From positions 248,001 to 312,000 of the forward strand of contig JAKOUY010000037.1 of the NCBI GenBank assembly GCA_029782355.1: DNA of 64,000 nt, written 5' to 3'. Origin of the DNA: Actinomycetes bacterium. Its GTDB lineage: Bacteria; Actinomycetota; Acidimicrobiia; Acidimicrobiales; Ilumatobacteraceae. The position numbers were made by a program, and so were the translations under genes. Every line of letters begins with the position of its first letter. The stretch's first letter is position 1. This document shows, piece after piece, positions 1-9,001 of the stretch. Under the pieces are notes generated by a model that was given only the letters and a program-made list of their open reading frames with translations, was not told the DNA's origin and did not search any database.

Positions 1-2373
1 GATCCGGGTGTGCTGGCGGGCCTCGAGACCGTCGAGCGCGCCGCGCAGCGCGTCGAGCTCGTGGAACTGGCGGTCCGGCGCGTCGATCACGGTCAGGGCG
101 TTCTCGAACAGCAGGGCCGACACCGAGTCCGAGCCCCCGATCCGCCCCTGCAGCAGCAGCTGGCGGCCGTGGCCGAGGCAGGCGGTCACCGTCTCGTCAC
201 GACCGGCAGAGGCCCCGACCGCCCCGCGGCGCAGCGTTGCCGCGACCACCCAGTAGGCATCGACGATGGAGCGCAGGACCACGGGCGCGAGCAGGGGAGT
301 CCAGCCGTCGAGCAGCGTGGCCGCCGCCTCGGCCCGTGGACCGCGGCGCAACCGGGCCCGCCAGGTGCGTGCCCGGCGGGTGAGGGTGGCGTCCAGCCGG
401 CGTCGGCAGGCGGCATCGTCGGGGAAGAAGAACTCGGCGCGCAGCAGTCGGCGAATCGCCGCGGCCCGGGCATGCACGGCGTCGACCGGATCGTCGTCGG
501 CCGGGCCGGGGCCGCCGCCGGCCAGCGCATCGCCGTCGATCAGCTGCTGCAGCGCGACCTGGGCGATGGCCGTGTCGACGAAGTGGTGCAGCACGGTGTT
601 GCGGTAGTAGGAGGCGACCAGCCGTTGGTCGTCGGTGATCGCGTAGACCTCGTGGTGCCCGCCGGTGACCCGGGTCAAGCCGTCGTGGCGCAGCAGCGGT
701 TCCAGTGCCGACTCGACCGCGGCATTGGTGGCCAGCCCGTCCGGGTCGGTGAGGGGCAGCCCGGCGTCGTCGATCTCGGCGACGAGCGCGTCCAGTGCGA
801 GGCGCAGCTCGCCGAGGGTGACGGCGCGCCGCTCGGCCAGCAGGACCAGCGCCACCAGTGCAGTCGGGGTGATCGGGGAGACGTCGTTGATCCGTACGGC
901 CACCTCATGGGCCAGGGCGCGCAACTGGTCGCGGTGGCGATCCGGGTCGACGGCGTGCGGTGGGCCGAGCTGGGCGCGCAGGGAGACCGGGGGAGCGAAG
1001 CGGACGTGCATGTCGCCGAGGCCGTAGAACTCGCGGTTGCGGCGGACGTAGCCGACGAAGGAGCGAACCGACTCGGACCGCTTGGTGGAGCCGCGGGCGT
1101 AGCGGGCGAACTCCTCGACGTCGATCAGCTCGTCGTAGGTGATCGCCACCGGGATCAGCTGGTAGTCGGCGCAGCGTCCCTCGAGGTAGGCGTCGACCAC
1201 GTAGGCCAGGAGGCCGAGCTTGGGTGGGCCGAGCTTGCCGGTGCGGCTGCGAGTCCCTTCGATGTTCCACTCCAGGCTGAAGCGCTTGCTGGCCAGGTAG
1301 CCGAGGTACTCGCGCAGCACCCATTTGTAGACCTCGTTGTCGCGGAAGCTGCGCCGGATGTAGATGATCCCGTTGCGCCGGCCGATGGCGCCGAACGGGC
1401 CGACGGCCATGTTGGCCCCGCCGAGGCGGTGGTTCGGTGGCAGCCCGTGGTCGCGCAGGACGATGGCCAGAACGGTGGCGTCGAGGTACGAGCGATGGTT
1501 GGAGAGGAACACCGTCGGGTGGGTGGCGGCCGCCTCGGTGACCATGGCGATCTGCGCCGGGTCGGTGTGCACCCGGCCGCGCATGCCGGTGCGGTGGTAC
1601 AGCCGGGCCACCTCGGCGGTGATGTCCACGGCGTGGCGGTTGAGCGTGGCGACCATCTCGTCGAGGTAGGCGGTGGCTTCGGCGCGCACCTCGGCAACGG
1701 TCCGCCCGCTGGCTGCGGCCAGGCGGGCCACGCCGGCGTCGAACCGACCCTGCTCGGTGACCTCGGCCCGCACCTCGATGGGCACCTTGTGGGCGGCACC
1801 GTGGCGGCGGGTGACCTCGCGCTGGAGGGCGACGCGCGCCTGGCGGGACAGGAAGGAGCGGAACCGGCCGGGCCGGGCCGACCCGGGTCGATCGCCGGCG
1901 CTCGAGCGATCGTCGCCGGGCGGGTGCGGGCCGGCGGCGCGGTCGGTCTCGATCCAGCGCTGGCGGACCTCGGACAGTCGCGCCGGCTCGGCCACCACCA
2001 CCTCGGCGCGGTGTGGGTCGGCACGCTGCAGCCGCGGCTGGAGCCACGCCGGCGGGTGGCGGGGATCGCCCGGTGTCAGGGTGTCGCGCAGCCGGAACCG
2101 CCGCTCGCCGTCCCGCAACGGCGCCAGCCAGGTGACCCCCAGTGGTTGGAGCAGCGGGTCGAGCCCGGCCGCCTCGGCGTCGGCCAGGATCTGGTCGAGG
2201 CGACCGTGGTCGGCGAGGTCGACCACCTGGCCGTCGACGCCGCGCTGGCCGATCCACCCGTGGAGGACGTCGCGCTCGGTGGCCGTGCGTCGATCCAGGA
2301 GGTACACCGTGGCCGGGCCGGCGGGCGACGCGTGCCGACGCGCACTCCCACCCGGCGCGGCCGTTGCGCTCAC
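1..2373 (-). CDS. plsB: Glycerol-3-phosphate 1-O-acyltransferase, PlsB type (3' end cut by window edge)
   Basis: It would acylate the sn-1 position of glycerol-3-phosphate at the membrane, the first step of phospholipid and triacylglycerol synthesis. The minus-strand frame from a GTG at 2373 stays open for 791 codons to the left edge, so only the extreme C-terminus is missing. I see the acyltransferase motif NHRSYLD (His293 and Asp298), a GGANMAVGPFGAI stretch and the EGTRSRTGKL motif, all in PlsB order. The start is a GTG that overlaps the stop of the upstream DUF255 gene (GTGA), so the two are translationally coupled. A second PlsB lies at 30372..32723; that copy carries HRSNFD and EGGRSRTGKL instead, so the two are diverged paralogues. 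Family assignment is secure; which acyl donor and which lipid pool it serves cannot be read from sequence. Confidence 0.9.
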   Translation of the reverse strand, partial: MSATAAPGGSARRHASPAGPATVYLLDRRTATERDVLHGWIGQRGVDGQVVDLADHGRLDQILADAEAAGLDPLLQPLGVTWLAPLRDGERRFRLRDTLTPGDPRHPPAWLQPRLQRADPHRAEVVVAEPARLSEVRQRWIETDRAAGPHPPGDDRSSAGDRPGSARPGRFRSFLSRQARVALQREVTRRHGAAHKVPIEVRAEVTEQGRFDAGVARLAAASGRTVAEVRAEATAYLDEMVATLNRHAVDITAEVARLYHRTGMRGRVHTDPAQIAMVTEAAATHPTVFLSNHRSYLDATVLAIVLRDHGLPPNHRLGGANMAVGPFGAIGRRNGIIYIRRSFRDNEVYKWVLREYLGYLASKRFSLEWNIEGTRSRTGKLGPPKLGLLAYVVDAYLEGRCADYQLIPVAITYDELIDVEEFARYARGSTKRSESVRSFVGYVRRNREFYGLGDMHVRFAPPVSLRAQLGPPHAVDPDRHRDQLRALAHEVAVRINDVSPITPTALVALVLLAERRAVTLGELRLALDALVAEIDDAGLPLTDPDGLATNAAVESALEPLLRHDGLTRVTGGHHEVYAITDDQRLVASYYRNTVLHHFVDTAIAQVALQQLIDGDALAGGGPGPADDDPVDAVHARAAAIRRLLRAEFFFPDDAACRRRLDATLTRRARTWRARLRRGPRAEAAATLLDGWTPLLAPVVLRSIVDAYWVVAATLRRGAVGASAGRDETVTACLGHGRQLLLQGRIGGSDSVSALLFENALTVIDAPDRQFHELDALRGALDGLEARQHTRI

Positions 2374-4385
2374 CCGCCCTCGCGTCGCGAATCCGGCTGG
2401 GAGGCCGTGGCCAGCTCGTCGGCCAGCTCGGCGGCGGAGCCCACCGGCAGCCGGCAGGCCCCGTCTCGACAGACGTAGGCCAACCCGGCCTGACGGCCGT
2501 CCCACAGCGGCGAGTCGAACGGCTCACCCCAGGCGAGCACGACGTTGGGACGCCACCCGGCGCGCACGACGGCCATCAGCTCGGGCTCGCCGCCGGGCAC
2601 CACGACCTCGACCACCCCGGCGCGCCGGAGATCGGCGGCCGCCATGGCCAGGCCGGCCGCCAGCGGGGCGGAGCTGATGATCCGCGACTGGATCTGCATG
2701 ATCCGGTCGGCCTGGTTGGCCAGGCGCCGCTCGCCGGTCAGCGCTGCCAGCCGGTACAGGGCCAGGGCGCCGAGCGAGTTGGCCGACGGGGTGGCCTGGT
2801 CGAGGAGGTCCTTCTGCCGGACGATCAGCGCCTCACCGTCGTCGGGCGTGGTGAACAGACCGCCGTCGTCGACGTCGAAGAAGTGGTCGAGCAGCACGTC
2901 GGCGACGCCGGTGGCCAGCGTGGTCCAGCGGGCCTGCCCGGTCAGCTCGCCGAGGCGGGTGAAGCCGTCGATCAGCGCGGCGTGGTCGGCGGCCAGGGCG
3001 TCGTGGCGGGCCGGAGGCATCCCGTCCTGGTGCCACGACCGCCACCACCGGCCGTCCGGTCGGCGGAGGTTGGCGGCGAGGAACTCGCCGGCGCGCACCG
3101 CGGCGTCGCGCCAGTCGTCGCGGCCGAAGGCCGCGGCGGCCTCGCACAGCGCCCCGAGCATCAGGCCGTTCCACTCGGTCAGGATCTTGTCGTCGCGCAG
3201 CGGCCGGGGGCGGAGCTGGCGAGCGGCGAACAGGTCGGCCCGCCCGGCCTCGATGTCGGAGGGGCGGTCCAGCTGACCCCGATGGTGCAGGCGCGACGGG
3301 ATCGCCCGGCCCTCGAAGTTGGCCTCGCCGAGCTCGAACCAGTCGATCAGCGCCGCGCCGCGCGCCGGCCCGAGCGTGGCGACGACCTCGGCCGGGGTCC
3401 AGGTGTGGAACCGGCCCTCGTGGTTGATGCCGTCCGGGCCGGGCGAGTCGGCGTCCTCGGCCGAGTACCACCCCCCGTCGGGGTGGGCCAGGTCGCGCAG
3501 CACGTAGCCGACGGTCTCGTCCACCACCTGGGCCCAGCGGGCCTGGCCGAACACCTGCCAGGCATGGGTGTAGACCCGGATCAGCAGGGCCTGGTCGTAG
3601 AGCATCTTCTCGAAGTGCGGGACCAGCCACTGGCGGTCGACGCTGTAGCGGGCGAACCCGCCACCGATGTGGTCGTAGATCCCGCCACTGGCCATGGCGT
3701 CGAGGGAGGTGCTGACGATCAGCTCGGCGTTCTCGCTCTGATTGTCCAGCCAGGTGCGCAGAACCATGTCGAGACACATCGTCGAGGGGAACTTCGGGGC
3801 CCCGCCGAAGCCGCCCCACTCCTGGTCGTACGAGCCGGACAGGTTCAGCAGGGCGGCGTTGAGCAGGGCCACCCCGGGGATCTCCTCCGCCGGTTGGGCT
3901 CGCCCGCTGCGGCCGATGGCCTCGGTCAGGGCAGTCACGTTGCCCTGGACGTCGGCTCGGCGGGTCCGCCAGACGTCGTCGATCGCCGCCAGCAGCTGGA
4001 GGAACGGTGGCTTGGGGAAGTACGTCCCGCCGTAGAACGGGTGGCCGTCCGGCGTCAGGAACACCGTCATCGGCCACCCGCCCCGCCCGGTCATCGCCTG
4101 CACCGCATCCATGTAGATGGCGTCGACATCGGGCCGCTCCTCGCGATCGACCTTGACGTTGACGTAGCGAGCGTTCATCTCGGCGGCGACCTCGTCGTCC
4201 TCGAAGCACTCGTGGGCCATCACGTGGCACCAGTGGCAGGCGGCATAGCCGACGCTGAGCAGGATCGGCACGTCGCGCCGGGCCGCGTCGGCCAGCGCCT
4301 CGGGACCCCATGGATACCAGTCGACCGGGTTGGTGGCGTGCTGGCGAAGGTACGGGGAGGTCTCTCCGGCGAGGCGATTGGTCAT
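2370..4385 (-). CDS. DUF255 thioredoxin-fold protein (YyaL/SPATA20-like)
   Basis: This 671-residue protein has an N-terminal thioredoxin-like domain with a CHWC motif (Cys50, Cys53) inside the conserved stretch SVGYAACHWCHVMAHECF, followed by a long alpha/alpha toroid-like region rich in Trp and Gly that resembles glycan-processing barrels. That is the architecture of the YyaL/spermatogenesis-associated protein 20 family, whose biochemical role is not settled. The ATG at 4385 begins MTNRLAGETSPYLRQHA, the usual family start, so upstream in-frame codons are not used. It lies 20 bases downstream of fabI and its stop overlaps the start of the PlsB gene, suggesting one transcript fabI-DUF255-plsB. 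The length is typical and both cysteines are intact. Confidence 0.88.
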   Translation of the reverse strand: MTNRLAGETSPYLRQHATNPVDWYPWGPEALADAARRDVPILLSVGYAACHWCHVMAHECFEDDEVAAEMNARYVNVKVDREERPDVDAIYMDAVQAMTGRGGWPMTVFLTPDGHPFYGGTYFPKPPFLQLLAAIDDVWRTRRADVQGNVTALTEAIGRSGRAQPAEEIPGVALLNAALLNLSGSYDQEWGGFGGAPKFPSTMCLDMVLRTWLDNQSENAELIVSTSLDAMASGGIYDHIGGGFARYSVDRQWLVPHFEKMLYDQALLIRVYTHAWQVFGQARWAQVVDETVGYVLRDLAHPDGGWYSAEDADSPGPDGINHEGRFHTWTPAEVVATLGPARGAALIDWFELGEANFEGRAIPSRLHHRGQLDRPSDIEAGRADLFAARQLRPRPLRDDKILTEWNGLMLGALCEAAAAFGRDDWRDAAVRAGEFLAANLRRPDGRWWRSWHQDGMPPARHDALAADHAALIDGFTRLGELTGQARWTTLATGVADVLLDHFFDVDDGGLFTTPDDGEALIVRQKDLLDQATPSANSLGALALYRLAALTGERRLANQADRIMQIQSRIISSAPLAAGLAMAAADLRRAGVVEVVVPGGEPELMAVVRAGWRPNVVLAWGEPFDSPLWDGRQAGLAYVCRDGACRLPVGSAAELADELATASQPDSRREGG

Positions 4386-4405
4386 CGGGCCGGCGGCCCC
4401 CCCGG

Positions 4406-5173
4406 CTAGGCGCCGACGGCGTGATAGCCGCCGTCGACGTGGACGATCTCGCCCGTCGTGGCCGGGAACCAGTCGGACAGCAGGGCGACGATGGCCTTGG
4501 CCACCGGGGACGGATCGTGGATGTCCCAGCCGAGCGGGGCCCGCTCGCCCCACACGTCCTCGAACCGCTGGAAGCCGGGGATGCTCTTGGCCGCCATCGT
4601 GCGGATCGGCCCGGCGGCCACCAGGTTGCAGCGGATCCGCTTCGGCCCGAGCTCCTTGGCCAGGTAGCGGTTGACCGACTCCAGCGCCGACTTGGCCACG
4701 CCCATCCAGTTGTAGGCCGGCCAGGCCACGGTGTTGTCGAAGTCCAGCCCGACGATCGACCCGCCGTCGGTCATCAGCGGCAAGAAGGCCTCGGCCAGGG
4801 CCTTCAGTGAGTAGGCGCTGATGTTCATCGCCACCGAGACGTCGTCCCAGGTGGCGGCCATGAAGTCGTCGCCGAGGCAGGTGGCCGGGGCGAAGCCGAT
4901 GGCGTGGAGCACGCCGTCGACCCGGCCCCAGGCCTGCTGCAGGGCGGCGGGGACCTGGGCCAGGTGGTCGGCGACGGTGACGTCGAGCTCGTAGACCTCG
5001 ACCGGCTTGGGCAGCTTGCGGGCGGTGCGCTCGGTCAGGCTCAGCGCCCGGCCAGCCCCGGTGAGGGCCACGGTGGCGCCCTCCTGCTGGGCCAGGGCCG
5101 CCGCACCGAACGCCAGCGAGGCGTCGGTCAGGACCCCGGTGATGACCAGGTTCTTTCCGTCGAGCAGACCCAT
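4406..5173 (-). CDS. fabI: Enoyl-[acyl-carrier-protein] reductase, FabI/InhA type
   Basis: It catalyses the NADH-dependent reduction of trans-2-enoyl-ACP, the last step of each fatty acid elongation cycle. The 255-residue product begins MGLLDGKNLVITGVLTDASL, an atypical short-chain dehydrogenase nucleotide-binding segment found in InhA/FabI. The catalytic pair Tyr154 and Lys161 sits in AYNWMGVAKSALE with the six-residue spacing of the family, and LGPKRIRCNLVAAGPIRT is the conserved substrate-loop region. An in-frame GTG three codons upstream is possible, but the ATG at 5173 gives the normal N-terminus. A TAGGGT -10 box ends 7 bases before it, which suggests leaderless transcription. It heads a probable operon with the DUF255 and PlsB genes, joining fatty acid synthesis to glycerolipid assembly. 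Confidence 0.93.
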   Translation of the reverse strand: MGLLDGKNLVITGVLTDASLAFGAAALAQQEGATVALTGAGRALSLTERTARKLPKPVEVYELDVTVADHLAQVPAALQQAWGRVDGVLHAIGFAPATCLGDDFMAATWDDVSVAMNISAYSLKALAEAFLPLMTDGGSIVGLDFDNTVAWPAYNWMGVAKSALESVNRYLAKELGPKRIRCNLVAAGPIRTMAAKSIPGFQRFEDVWGERAPLGWDIHDPSPVAKAIVALLSDWFPATTGEIVHVDGGYHAVGA

Positions 5174-5180
5174 GGCCCGC

Positions 5181-5186
5181 ACCCTA
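5181..5186 (-). promoter_or_regulatory. -10 box of fabI, leaderless layout
   Basis: TAGGGT on the minus strand with 7 bases between its end and the fabI ATG, so transcription probably starts at or beside the start codon. Confidence 0.5.
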
Positions 5187-5276
5187 CTGCCGGGCCGAGG
5201 GCGCGTCCGGTGGTCGGCAACAGCCGGCCGGCCGGCGCTGCTCGGGTCGCTCTTCGATCCGGCGAGGGTCGTTGTG

Positions 5277-5282
5277 TACGGT
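5277..5282 (+). promoter_or_regulatory. -10 box of the F420 reductase-like gene, leaderless layout
   Basis: TACGGT followed by 7 bases and then the ATG at 5290. No ribosome binding site can fit. Confidence 0.5.
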
Positions 5283-5289
5283 GGGATCG

Positions 5290-5970
5290 ATGCGCATCGG
5301 GATTCTCGGGGGAACCGGACCGGCGGGGAGCGCCCTCGGTGCCCGGCTGGCGTCGGTGGGCTACTCCGTGGTCATCGGGTCGCGGTCGAAGTATCGGGCG
5401 ATGGAGGCTCGCGACGGGCTCCTGGCCAAGTGGCCCGAGCTCAGCGAGCTGCTGGCCTATGGCGACAACGGTGCGGCCAGCGACTGCGATCTGGTGATCA
5501 TCGCCACCCCGTGGGACTCGGCGGCCACCACCGCCCAGGAGAACGAGGAGTCCCTGGCCGGCAAGATCGTGGTCAGCATGGCCAACGCCCTGGTGCGCGT
5601 CGGGCACGAGTTCCAACCGTTGGTGCCACCGCGCGGCAGCGTTGCCGCCCACGTCCAGGCGGCGGTGCCGCGCTGCCGGGTGGTGGCCGCCTTCCACCAC
5701 CTGCCGGCCAAGGAGCTCGGCCACCTCGGTGAGCCGATCGACTCCGACGTGCTGATCTGTGGCGACGACGTCAACGCCGTCCGGGCGGTCAGCGACATCG
5801 TCGCCAAGATCCCCGGCTGCCGGCCGCTGGACAGTGGGGAGCTGTCCAATGCCACGGCGATCGAGGCCTTCACCGCCGTGCTGCTGCAGCTCAACGTGCG
5901 CTACAAGACGCGCGTCGCCCCGAAGCTCAACGGCATCCGCCGCGATCCGCAGCGCCCGTCCGAATCCTGA
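5290..5970 (+). CDS. npdG: NADPH-dependent F420 reductase (NpdG-like)
   Basis: It probably moves hydride between NADPH and the deazaflavin cofactor F420 in the cytoplasm. The 226-residue product starts MRIGILGGTGPAGSALGARLA, a dinucleotide-binding fold with the GGTGPAGSALG loop seen in F420:NADP oxidoreductases, followed by a VVIGSRS strand where an NADPH-phosphate-binding Ser-Arg is expected. Later it carries FHHLPAKELG and a conserved D-S-G-E-L-S-N-A-T segment near the C-terminus. The ATG at 5290 is preferred over an upstream GTG because the -10 box lies between them. F420-using enzymes are plausible elsewhere in the window (17113..17565 and 52839..53858). Length fits the family. Confidence 0.85.
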   Translation: MRIGILGGTGPAGSALGARLASVGYSVVIGSRSKYRAMEARDGLLAKWPELSELLAYGDNGAASDCDLVIIATPWDSAATTAQENEESLAGKIVVSMANALVRVGHEFQPLVPPRGSVAAHVQAAVPRCRVVAAFHHLPAKELGHLGEPIDSDVLICGDDVNAVRAVSDIVAKIPGCRPLDSGELSNATAIEAFTAVLLQLNVRYKTRVAPKLNGIRRDPQRPSES

Positions 5971-5998
5971 CGGTCCAGCAGGCGAGGCTCGGGTGACG

Positions 5999-7177
5999 AT
6001 GCGTCTGTTCGACACCGCTCGCGGCCGGGTGGTGCCGTTCGAGCCGGGGGAGGAGGTGCTGATGTACACCTGCGGGATCACCCCCTACGACAGCACCCAC
6101 CTCGGTCACGCCTTCACCTTCGTCACCTACGACCTGCTCCAGCGGCGGCTCATCGACCTCGGCCACCGGGTTCGCTGCGTGCGCAACGTGACCGATGTCG
6201 ACGACCCGCTGTTCGACAAGGCCCGCCAGCTGGGTGTCCACTACCTCGACCTCGCCGCCGGCGAGGAGGCCCGATTCGAGCGGGACATGGAGGCGCTCAA
6301 CGTGCTGCCGGTGGCCAGCACGCCGCGGGCCTCGTCGGCCATCCCGGACATCCGCGGCTTCATCGGCATGGTCCTGGCCCGCGGCCACGCCTACGAGTCC
6401 GGGGGCAGCGTCTACTTCGACGTCACCAGCTTCCCCAGCTTCGGCTCGCTCAGCGAGTACTCGCCCGACGAGATGCTCGAGCTGGCCCGCCAGCGCGGCG
6501 GCAACGTCGACGATCCGCACAAGCGCAACCCGCTGGACTTCGTGCTGTGGCACCCGTCCGCCCCGGACGAGCCGGCATGGGAGACGTTGTGGGGCCCAGG
6601 GCGCCCGGGGTGGCACATCGAGTGCAGCGCCCTGGCGCTGCGCGAGCTGGGGACCACCATCGACCTGCACGGCGGCGGCACCGACCTGATCTTCCCGCAC
6701 CACGAGTGCGAGCGGGCCCAGTCGGAGGCGGCCACCGGCGAGCCGTTCGTCCGGCACTGGATGCACGTCGCCATGGTGTTCAAGGACGGCCACAAGATGT
6801 CCAAGAGCCTCGGCAACCTGGTCTTCGTCGACCAGCTGCGTCAGGCGTGGGACCCGCGGGTGATCCGCCTCGGCATCATCGACCACCACTACCGGCGGGA
6901 GTGGCAGTGGGACGACGAGCTGATGGACCGCGCCGCCGCCCGCTTGGCGCGGTGGTGCGAGGCCGACGACCGCGGCCGCGGCGACGGGGCCGCGGCGCTG
7001 GATGAGGTCCGCGCCGCGCTGGACGACGACCTCGACGTCTCCGGCGCGCTGGAGGCGATCGACGCCGCGGCGGCCGGCGGTTGGCGGCTCGGCGCGCCGG
7101 CGGCACTCCTCGGCATCGACCTGCCGGGGTGGCGTGGTGCGGAGTTCATCCACCCGTCATCCGCTGCACCCGGCTGA
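5999..7177 (+). CDS. mshC: L-cysteine:1D-myo-inosityl 2-amino-2-deoxy-alpha-D-glucopyranoside ligase (mycothiol ligase)
   Basis: It joins cysteine to GlcN-Ins with ATP, the third dedicated step of mycothiol synthesis. The 392-residue protein is a cysteinyl-tRNA synthetase-like fold with GITPYDSTHLGHAFT (the HxGH site, His34 and His37), probable zinc ligands Cys25, Cys209 and His234, and HKMSKSLGN (Lys266-Ser270). GITPYD-THLGHA and NVTDVDDPLFDKA match MshC rather than CysS, whose motif is CGPTVYD, and the protein is shorter than CysS and lacks the tRNA-binding tail. A GTG two codons upstream (5993) is an alternative start. It follows the F420 reductase gene by 28 bases. Both neighbours make actinobacterial redox cofactor systems. 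Confidence 0.88.
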   Translation: MRLFDTARGRVVPFEPGEEVLMYTCGITPYDSTHLGHAFTFVTYDLLQRRLIDLGHRVRCVRNVTDVDDPLFDKARQLGVHYLDLAAGEEARFERDMEALNVLPVASTPRASSAIPDIRGFIGMVLARGHAYESGGSVYFDVTSFPSFGSLSEYSPDEMLELARQRGGNVDDPHKRNPLDFVLWHPSAPDEPAWETLWGPGRPGWHIECSALALRELGTTIDLHGGGTDLIFPHHECERAQSEAATGEPFVRHWMHVAMVFKDGHKMSKSLGNLVFVDQLRQAWDPRVIRLGIIDHHYRREWQWDDELMDRAAARLARWCEADDRGRGDGAAALDEVRAALDDDLDVSGALEAIDAAAAGGWRLGAPAALLGIDLPGWRGAEFIHPSSAAPG

Positions 7178-7192
7178 GTCACGCATCGTGCG

Positions 7193-7198
7193 TAGACT
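7193..7198 (+). promoter_or_regulatory. Possible -10 box of plsC
   Basis: TAGACT, about 68 bases before the plsC ATG, so this promoter would give a 5' leader of roughly 60 bases that ends in an AGGGAGG ribosome binding site. Confidence 0.35.
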
Positions 7199-7265
7199 CG
7201 GCGGCGTTCGGCGCTGGACGTGGGTGCCGAGCGTCGTCGGACGAGACCAGGGGAGGGACCAACGG

Positions 7266-8018
7266 ATGAAGGCTTCCGGGGCCGGGGCGATGCAACGCCG
7301 GCTGCGGCGTGTCGTCCGCCCGTTGGCCAACCGGTTGTGGGACTTCGATCTGCGCGGCTTCGACCGGCTGCCCGCCGAGGGTCCGGCGCTGCTGTGCCCC
7401 AACCACGTCAGCTTCCTCGACAGCGCCTTCTTGATGTTGCAGGTGCCGCGCAACATCAGCTTCGTCGGCAAGGCCGAGTACATGGACTCGTGGAAGACCA
7501 AGTACCTGTTCCCGGCCATGGGCATGATCCCGATCGACCGTGCCGGTGGGGACAAGAGCCAGGCCGCCCTGGACACCGCCGAGGCCGTCCTGCGCCGTGG
7601 GGAGCTGTTCGGCATCTTCCCGGAGGGCACCCGCAGCCGCGACGGCTACCTGTACAAGGGGCGCACCGGTGCCGCCCGCCTGGCGCTGAAGGTCGGTTGC
7701 CCGATCTTCCCGGTTGGCGTGGTGGGGACCCGGGAGATCCAACCGCCGGACGCCAAGGTGCCCAAGCTGCGCAAGCCGGTGACCATCGCCATCGGCCGGC
7801 CGATCAACGTCGACCGGTACCGGTCACGGGCCAACGATCACCTCGTGCTGCGCCAGATCACCGACGAGCTGATGTTCGAGATCCGTGAGCTCACCGGGCA
7901 GACGTACCGCAACGTCTATGCCGGGACGCCGCTGGACGCCGAGCCGCAGCCGGCCAAGGTCGGGGTGCTCGGCATGGACGAGGCCCATCTGGAGCTGGCC
8001 GGCTCCGCCGCCGGCTGA
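7266..8018 (+). CDS. plsC: 1-acyl-sn-glycerol-3-phosphate acyltransferase, PlsC type
   Basis: It would place the second acyl chain on lysophosphatidic acid to give phosphatidic acid. The 250-residue product has the acyltransferase NHVSFLD motif (His47, Asp52), the substrate-binding FPEGTRSRDG motif near residue 120 and a final block VGVVGTREIQPP. An AGGGAGG ribosome binding site lies about ten bases before the ATG at 7266, supporting that start. The last ~45 residues (AGTPLDAEPQPAK and beyond) are polar and probably a tail outside the fold. Together with fabI and PlsB on the other side of mshC it gives the left end of the window a glycerolipid character. Substrate preference is not visible. 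Confidence 0.88.
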   Translation: MKASGAGAMQRRLRRVVRPLANRLWDFDLRGFDRLPAEGPALLCPNHVSFLDSAFLMLQVPRNISFVGKAEYMDSWKTKYLFPAMGMIPIDRAGGDKSQAALDTAEAVLRRGELFGIFPEGTRSRDGYLYKGRTGAARLALKVGCPIFPVGVVGTREIQPPDAKVPKLRKPVTIAIGRPINVDRYRSRANDHLVLRQITDELMFEIRELTGQTYRNVYAGTPLDAEPQPAKVGVLGMDEAHLELAGSAAG

Positions 8019-8025
8019 GGCCGGC
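8010..8025 (+). terminator. Short GC hairpin with the plsC stop codon in its loop
   Basis: GCCGGC, a TGAG loop and GCCGGC. The loop contains the plsC TGA. There is no U-tract, so termination is only inferred. Confidence 0.3.
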
Positions 8026-8060
8026 CCGCTCCCGGGTCACGGCTCCCTCGGCGACTGCCG

Positions 8061-8066
8061 TACCAT
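8061..8066 (+). promoter_or_regulatory. -10 box of the aldo/keto reductase gene, leaderless layout
   Basis: TACCAT with 6 bases before the ATG at 8073. Confidence 0.5.
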
Positions 8067-8072
8067 GCGTCC

Positions 8073-8969
8073 ATGGCTGGCCCGGTCGCTCTCGCTCCGT
8101 TCGGACGCACCGGCCACGCCAGCGCCCGGGTGATCTTCGGTGCAGCCGGGTTGGGGTCGATGAGCCAGGAGCGCGCCGATGCGACGCTCGCCGTGCTCGC
8201 CGACTACGGCGTCAACCACATCGACACCGCCCGCAGCTACGGCGAGAGCGAGCTTCGCCTGGCGCCCTACCTGGCCCGCCATCGCCACGACGTCTTCCTG
8301 GCCACCAAGACGGGTGAGCGTCGCGCCGACGGAGCCCGGCGCGAGCTGGAGGAGTCGCTCGGCCGGCTCGGCGTCGACCGGGTCGACCTGATCCAGCTGC
8401 ACAACCTGGTCGAGGTCGACGAGTGGGAGACCGCCCATGCGCCGGGTGGGGCACTCGAGGCGCTGCTGTCGGCGCGTGACGAGGGGCTGGTGCGGTTCAT
8501 CGGGGTCACCGGCCACGGCCTGCGGATCCCATCGATGCACCTGCGCAGCCTCGACCGCCACCCGTACGACAGCGTGCTGTTCCCGTACAACGCCGCGCTG
8601 TTGGCCGACCCGGGGTATGCCGCCGATGTCGCCCGGCTGGTCGAGGTGTGCACCGAGCGGGGCGTGGCCATGCAGACGATCAAGTCGGTGGCCCGGCGAC
8701 GGTGGGCTGCGGACCACCGCGGACCGCAGTACTCGTGGTACGAGCCGCTGCCGCCCGGGCCGGCGCTGGAGCGCGCCGTGCAGGTCGTCCTGGCGCAACC
8801 CGGCCTGTTCCTCAACTCGTCCAGCGATGCCCGCCTGCTTCGCCCGATCCTCGACGCCGCCGTCGCCGGAGTCGGCGGCCCGGCGCCCCGAGCCCTGGAC
8901 CTCCAGGCCGACGCAACGATGTGGGCGATCCGCCCGCTGTTCGACGGCGCCGACCTGGAACGGATCTGA
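8073..8969 (+). CDS. Aldo/keto reductase
   Basis: A cytosolic NADPH-type carbonyl reductase of 298 residues with an (alpha/beta)8 barrel. The catalytic tetrad can be placed at Asp51 (NHIDTARSYG), Tyr56, Lys79 (LATKTGER) and His110 (LIQLHN). The order and spacing match family members that act on small aldehydes or sugars. A FIGVTGHG strand and a WAIRPLF C-terminal segment are also visible. It sits alone between plsC and the amidohydrolase with its own leaderless-type promoter; the next gene begins 32 bases after its stop and may be read through. The natural substrate cannot be predicted. All four catalytic residues are present, so activity is expected. Confidence 0.85.
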   Translation: MAGPVALAPFGRTGHASARVIFGAAGLGSMSQERADATLAVLADYGVNHIDTARSYGESELRLAPYLARHRHDVFLATKTGERRADGARRELEESLGRLGVDRVDLIQLHNLVEVDEWETAHAPGGALEALLSARDEGLVRFIGVTGHGLRIPSMHLRSLDRHPYDSVLFPYNAALLADPGYAADVARLVEVCTERGVAMQTIKSVARRRWAADHRGPQYSWYEPLPPGPALERAVQVVLAQPGLFLNSSSDARLLRPILDAAVAGVGGPAPRALDLQADATMWAIRPLFDGADLERI

Positions 8970-9001
8970 CGGTCCGGTCCGACGACCACCCGGAGGTTGC
9001 C

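Noticed and set aside
10-2478. An 822-codon plus-strand frame at the left edge
   Set aside because: Antisense to the partial PlsB gene, whose motifs are clear on the minus strand.
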